A stretch of DNA of 64,000 nt from assembly GCA_009889515.1 (NCBI GenBank), contig WUQR01000139.1, positions 1,116,001-1,180,000 on the forward strand, read 5' to 3'. The position numbers and the translations under genes were made by a program. This DNA is from Nitrososphaerota archaeon. Lineage in GTDB: Archaea; Thermoproteota; Nitrososphaeria_A; Caldarchaeales; Calditenuaceae. The notes below the pieces were generated by a model, which was given only the letters and a program-made list of their open reading frames with translations, had not been told where the DNA came from and ran no database searches. Below, piece by piece: positions 60,591 through 64,000 of this stretch. Position 1 is the stretch's first letter. The number at the start of each line of letters is the position of its first letter.

Positions 60591-61373
60591 ATGACCTCCG
60601 ATTCTCTGAAGGGTCGTGTGGCCCTTGTGACTGGTGCTTCGCGGGGGATAGGTGCCGCGATTGCGACTAAACTTGGCCTTAGCGGTGCTAAGGTTGTCTG
60701 TAACTATAGCAGGAGCGTGGAAGCAGCAAATAGAGTTGTTTCTAGGATTGTGGAGAGTGGGGGAGAGGCGATAGCGGTTAAGGCGGATGTCTCGTCGAAA
60801 GAGGAGGTTGAGGCGATGGTCGAGAAGACTATTGAGACCTTCGGGAGGCTGGACATACTCGTCAATAACGCCGGAATCCTCATCCGAGGCGGAGTGCTTG
60901 ATGACATTAGCATACTTGACAGGATGATCGAAGTAAATGTCAAAGGGGTCATCTATTGTATAGCCGCGAGCCTCAAGCACATGATGAGGCAGCGGTATGG
61001 CAGAATCATCAATATAGCCTCGATATCGGCCTTGGGAACAACTTCGCGGAACACGACCTACTACGCCATGACTAAGGGGGCGATAATAACTCTGACCAAG
61101 AGGCTTGCATTCGAGCTTGGGGAGTATGGGATAACGGTGAACGCCGTAGCGCCAGGCTTCACGAAGACCGATATGACGATGAATAGGCCTGCAGAAGAGC
61201 TGCAGGCTGCCATCAGGCACCTGGAATCGATAACCTCTTTGAGGAGGGTAGGTGAGCCCGAAGATATAGCCGAGGTAGTCGCCTTCTTGGCCTCTGACAG
61301 GGCGGGATTCATCACCGGCCAAGTAATTTCGGTGGATGGAGGTAGAATGGACTTCTTCTCTAGGTCGGCCTAA
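60591..61373 (+). CDS. Short-chain dehydrogenase/reductase (FabG-like)
   Basis: A 260-residue NAD(P)-dependent SDR. VALVTGASRGIGAAIATKLG binds the cofactor, LVNNAGI is present, and the catalytic Ser (IASISALG) and YAMTK (Tyr-x3-Lys) are intact. Ends with GQVISVDGGRMDFF. The substrate is unknown; sequence fits 3-oxoacyl or sugar-type reductases. Start at the internal ATG: TATA-like TTACATAAAT lies about 29 bases before it, so the upstream GTG at 60573 is unlikely. Confidence 0.9.
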   Translation: MTSDSLKGRVALVTGASRGIGAAIATKLGLSGAKVVCNYSRSVEAANRVVSRIVESGGEAIAVKADVSSKEEVEAMVEKTIETFGRLDILVNNAGILIRGGVLDDISILDRMIEVNVKGVIYCIAASLKHMMRQRYGRIINIASISALGTTSRNTTYYAMTKGAIITLTKRLAFELGEYGITVNAVAPGFTKTDMTMNRPAEELQAAIRHLESITSLRRVGEPEDIAEVVAFLASDRAGFITGQVISVDGGRMDFFSRSA

Positions 61374-61420
61374 GAGGTATGGTAACCATAAATTTCAGTT
61401 CTAAATGAGTGGTGTCAAGC

Positions 61421-62884
61421 ATGGCTGAACTGATCCCGGGGATTGTGAGTATCCCTATCCTGAGTCTGTTGCTAGCTGCTGTGCTGATCTCGCCAGTATT
61501 GATGGTGTTGGCGAGGGTGTTGAAGGCCCCACGGATAATAGGTGTATACGTATCACTGGTCTTGGCCTACACGCTCTGGGATAGCCTCAACAGGGCAGTA
61601 CGCTCCGGAACACTGGCGACAGGGCTCAACCAGATGCAGGGTTCGATTATTATGGCGGACGGCCTCACGTACTATTTCACGTCGATAATCCTTGGCATTG
61701 GGCTCTTATCGGCGATATACTCCCTCGGATATGTCAAGCAGAGGATAGCGGAGTTCTACACCCTTCTCCTGATCATGGTTTTAGGCATGGTTGGCGTCTT
61801 CTTTTCAGGCGACTTTGTCACCTTCTTCATCTTCTGGGAGGTCATGAGCATCTCCTCATACCTTCTAGTAGCCTTCAACTATAGAGAGTGGGAGGCGGTC
61901 GAGGCGTCGCTGAAATACTTGATAATGAGTTCGACGGGTTCGGCGGCCATCCTCTTTGGCCTCTCCCTTCTATACGGTTTGACTGGGACGCTTACCTTCA
62001 GCGGCCTGTCAAGCATCTTGGCAAGTCAGAGTGTGAGATCCGAGCTCTGGAACATTGCGGCGCTTGTCCTGATTGTGGGTGGGCTGGGAGTCAACATAGC
62101 CATGTCTCCATTCCATTACTGGCTTCCAGACGCGCATCCGGCGGCACCCAGCCCGATTAGCGCCATGCTGTCAGGGGTTGTGATTAAGACAGGTGTCTTC
62201 GCAATGGTTCGCGTTTTTACTCTCCTGTATCCCTCTGAGATGTATGGGTGGGGGAGCGGCCTTATGGCTCTGGCACTGTTAACCATGAGTATTGGCAATC
62301 TTATGGCCGCTCTGCAGAGCGATATTAAGCGGCTTCTAGCCTTCAGCAGCATAGCGAACATAGGCTATATTGTTCTTGCGCTTAGCATTAATACTCCTCT
62401 GGCGTTGGCTGGAGCACTCCTGCATGTGCTGAATCACGCGCTCGCTAAGGCCCTGCTCTTCCTCTCTGCCGGCTGCCTCATAGAGTCGACAGGTACGAGG
62501 AACTTGGACGAGCTATCTGGGGTTGGTAGAAAGATGCCACTCTCAGCCGCAACATATTCTATAGGGGCCTTCAGCCTCGCAGGCATCCCCGGGCTGAACT
62601 CCTTCGTAAGCGAGTATGCCATTATTTTGGCCGCCTTCTCGGCAGGCCACTTTGTGCCAGGCGCGATAATGCTGATAAACGTCATCATAGGGGCAATGTA
62701 CCATCTAAGGGTTGTCCAGACACTCTTCCTAAAGCCTGAGACCCCGAAGTCCTCAGCCGGACACGAGGCCGGGCCATCTATGCTTGCCCCCCTCCTAGTC
62801 CTAGCTGCTCTATGCGTCCTGATAGGTGTCTATGCCTCGCCTTTCCTCTCGATCGTTTTCCAGCTAGCCGCATATCTGAGATAA
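61421..62884 (+). CDS. NuoN/MrpD-type proton antiporter-like membrane subunit
   Basis: A 487-residue protein with about 14 helices of the Mrp/complex I antiporter family. It has VFFSGDFVTFFIFWEVMSISSYLLVAF with a conserved Glu, the helix with ASLKYLIMSSTGSA, MSPFHYWLPDAHPAAPSPISAMLSGVVIKTGVFA, LMAALQSDIKRLLAFSSIANIGYI and HALAKALLFLSAG. Stand-alone members occur with Mrp antiporters, membrane hydrogenases or complex I; no partner is here. ATG at 61421 is preferred, a TATA-like ATAAATTT about 30 bases upstream; GTG at 61409 is possible. Confidence 0.88.
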   Translation: MAELIPGIVSIPILSLLLAAVLISPVLMVLARVLKAPRIIGVYVSLVLAYTLWDSLNRAVRSGTLATGLNQMQGSIIMADGLTYYFTSIILGIGLLSAIYSLGYVKQRIAEFYTLLLIMVLGMVGVFFSGDFVTFFIFWEVMSISSYLLVAFNYREWEAVEASLKYLIMSSTGSAAILFGLSLLYGLTGTLTFSGLSSILASQSVRSELWNIAALVLIVGGLGVNIAMSPFHYWLPDAHPAAPSPISAMLSGVVIKTGVFAMVRVFTLLYPSEMYGWGSGLMALALLTMSIGNLMAALQSDIKRLLAFSSIANIGYIVLALSINTPLALAGALLHVLNHALAKALLFLSAGCLIESTGTRNLDELSGVGRKMPLSAATYSIGAFSLAGIPGLNSFVSEYAIILAAFSAGHFVPGAIMLINVIIGAMYHLRVVQTLFLKPETPKSSAGHEAGPSMLAPLLVLAALCVLIGVYASPFLSIVFQLAAYLR

Positions 62885-62944
62885 GAGTATGGGATGGCTA
62901 TTCCTTGAATTTTGTTAATTAGGAGCCCCATACATTAGATACTC

Positions 62945-64000
62945 GTGCCCAAGAAGCGTGGCGAGGCTGCTGAGACTGGGGCGAGGGTGGAGCAACACTA
63001 CAAGTCGGACGAAGTGAAAAAAGCGGTCTTAGCCAAGCTGAAGAAGATAGGAGAGGAGGTCGTGGAAACCCTCAACAGAGGTGATTGGCCAACCCTCTAC
63101 CTCCCTGTGAGAAGCACCAAGAACATAGTCTACGACCCCAGCCTCCGCCAATACATCCTAGGCTCGAAGAAGGCTGAGAGGACTTTGGCAAACATCAGGC
63201 ATCTGAGACCATTCGCCCAGCTCATCTGGGTGTCCAAATTCGCCAAACAGCTCTTAACAAGCGGTAAGACATCAACCCTCAGAGACACCTACTATGTCGC
63301 GATAGGTGAGGGGATAGACTTCGAGTCCCAAGACGAGAGCGACGAGATAATCATGGAGGTGGAGAGCCTCATCAACCATCCAAGAGAGGACATGAACATC
63401 TTCCCAGAAGAGAGGGCCTCAATATACGGCGACCTAGTGATTGAGTATACGATACCAGGGTTTAGGGGTCAGAGGGTCGACCTTTCCACCCACCCCGACG
63501 GCTACGCGATTGGACCTGCACTGACGACGGCCGAGTTTGTGAAATGCGGAGCGGAGCAGGTCTTCGTGATAGAGAAGGGCGCAGTGTTCAGCAGGTTTGT
63601 CGAGGAGAGGGCTGATAAGAAGTTCAAGGCGCTCCTCATACATACGGCGGGACAGTCGCCCAGGAACTGTAGAAAACTCATAAGACGACTCAGAGAGGAG
63701 CTGAATCTGCCAGTATACATATTTACAGACGCAGACCCTTACGGTGTCCACATAGCCAGCGTACTCATCCACGGGTCAGCCCTTTCTGCACACATTAGGC
63801 AGATAAACGTCCCAGACGCCATTTGGGCGGGAGTGTATGCTACAGACATCACGAAGTATAGGCTGCCTGCGATGAGGCTGACGGAGCAGGACCTTAAGAG
63901 GCTCAAGGAGCTTGAGCAGGACCCGCGGTATACTGTGGACCCGTGGAGGCGTGAGGTCCAGTTCTTCGGAAAGATTAAGCGTAAGGCCGAGCTGGAGGCC
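62945..64000 (+). CDS. top6A: DNA topoisomerase VI subunit A (3' end missing)
   Basis: Cuts both DNA strands in the type IIB topoisomerase, homologous to Spo11. 352 residues are visible from a GTG start (MPKKRGEAAETGARVEQHY) to the window edge. The catalytic Tyr is in TLRDTYYVAIGEG (Tyr117 probably), and the Toprim acidic site is VFVIEKGAVF and IFTDADPYGVHIASV. A full protein is about 380-390 residues, so only the end is missing. The partner subunit B is not in this window and may follow. Confidence 0.95.
   Translation, partial: MPKKRGEAAETGARVEQHYKSDEVKKAVLAKLKKIGEEVVETLNRGDWPTLYLPVRSTKNIVYDPSLRQYILGSKKAERTLANIRHLRPFAQLIWVSKFAKQLLTSGKTSTLRDTYYVAIGEGIDFESQDESDEIIMEVESLINHPREDMNIFPEERASIYGDLVIEYTIPGFRGQRVDLSTHPDGYAIGPALTTAEFVKCGAEQVFVIEKGAVFSRFVEERADKKFKALLIHTAGQSPRNCRKLIRRLREELNLPVYIFTDADPYGVHIASVLIHGSALSAHIRQINVPDAIWAGVYATDITKYRLPAMRLTEQDLKRLKELEQDPRYTVDPWRREVQFFGKIKRKAELEA

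Noticed and set aside
60438-61322. 294-codon open frame on the minus strand opposite the SDR gene
   Set aside because: His/Arg/Pro-rich composition, no motifs, complete overlap with a clear SDR gene.
1-64000. tRNA genes
   Set aside because: Reading the gaps on both strands I found no GTTCRA-type T-loop with matching acceptor stem. A tRNA program would be the decisive check.
1-64000. CRISPR arrays, transposases, integrases or phage genes
   Set aside because: No regularly spaced repeats and no recombinase or capsid-like protein were seen.

Overview
The window is archaeal. It carries archaeal/eukaryotic-type ribosomal proteins (L37e, L44e, S27e), an LSm protein, a GINS replication factor, the A subunit of topoisomerase VI, archaeal TrpRS, archaeal dihydroneopterin aldolase (MptD), an archaeal SRP RNA, and TATA boxes about 25-30 bases before many start codons, which suggests leaderless transcripts. 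The high proportion of G+C, the zinc-type 7Fe ferredoxin and the haem-copper-oxidase accessory-like membrane proteins point to a TACK-group, probably thermophilic and possibly aerobic archaeon. Caldarchaeales/Aigarchaeota-like is my guess. The species cannot be fixed from this window.

Layout. 0-5 kb: the end of a peptide-transporter permease, a DUF996 membrane protein, a cysteine hydrolase, a compact hisA-hisF-hisI run and a ferredoxin. 5-13 kb: YjbQ, an isocitrate-lyase-family enzyme, a MazG-like protein, an AbrB protein, a diphosphomevalonate-decarboxylase homologue lacking the usual catalytic Asp, MptD, a tiny zinc-ribbon protein, an isoprenyl diphosphate synthase, thioredoxin, a cobalamin-binding-type protein, a degenerate exonuclease-fold protein and HflX. 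13-17 kb: an HTH protein and three GT-B glycosyltransferase genes (one only half length) around a winged-helix regulator. 17-27 kb: MetAP, a membrane-anchored spermidine-synthase-like protein, PdxS, a coiled-coil membrane protein, a 4-TM haem-protein candidate, a MoaD/ThiS carrier, threonine synthase, MoaB and aconitase. 27-34 kb: L37e-LSm, an ornithine cyclodeaminase homologue, and the full phosphate system pstS-pstC-pstA-pstB-phoU, divergent from an AbrB-PhoU regulator. 34-40.7 kb: GH51 arabinofuranosidase, FtsJ/RrmJ, GrpE, SRP RNA, TrpRS, GINS, DUF763, L44e and S27e. 40.8-45.7 kb: a branched-chain amino-acid operon, leuA-ilvB-(two short ACT-like genes)-ilvC, with a possible leader ORF. 45.8-49.8 kb: a small Cys protein, UspA, SufB, and P-II with the ammonium transporter. 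50-60 kb: a complete, visibly AT-richer oligopeptide ABC operon, then a divergent orphan ATPase pair of the same family. 60-64 kb: DUF420, an SDR, a NuoN/MrpD-type antiporter-like subunit, and topoisomerase VI subunit A running off the end.

Together the genes describe a heterotroph-leaning cell that takes up peptides, phosphate and ammonium and still makes histidine, branched-chain amino acids, threonine and pyridoxal phosphate. I saw no tRNA, CRISPR array, transposase or phage gene. No clear new multi-gene system stands out. The best leads are the altered isoprenoid enzymes, the split ACT genes and leader ORF of the leu/ilv operon, the half glycosyltransferase, and the haem-protein candidates.
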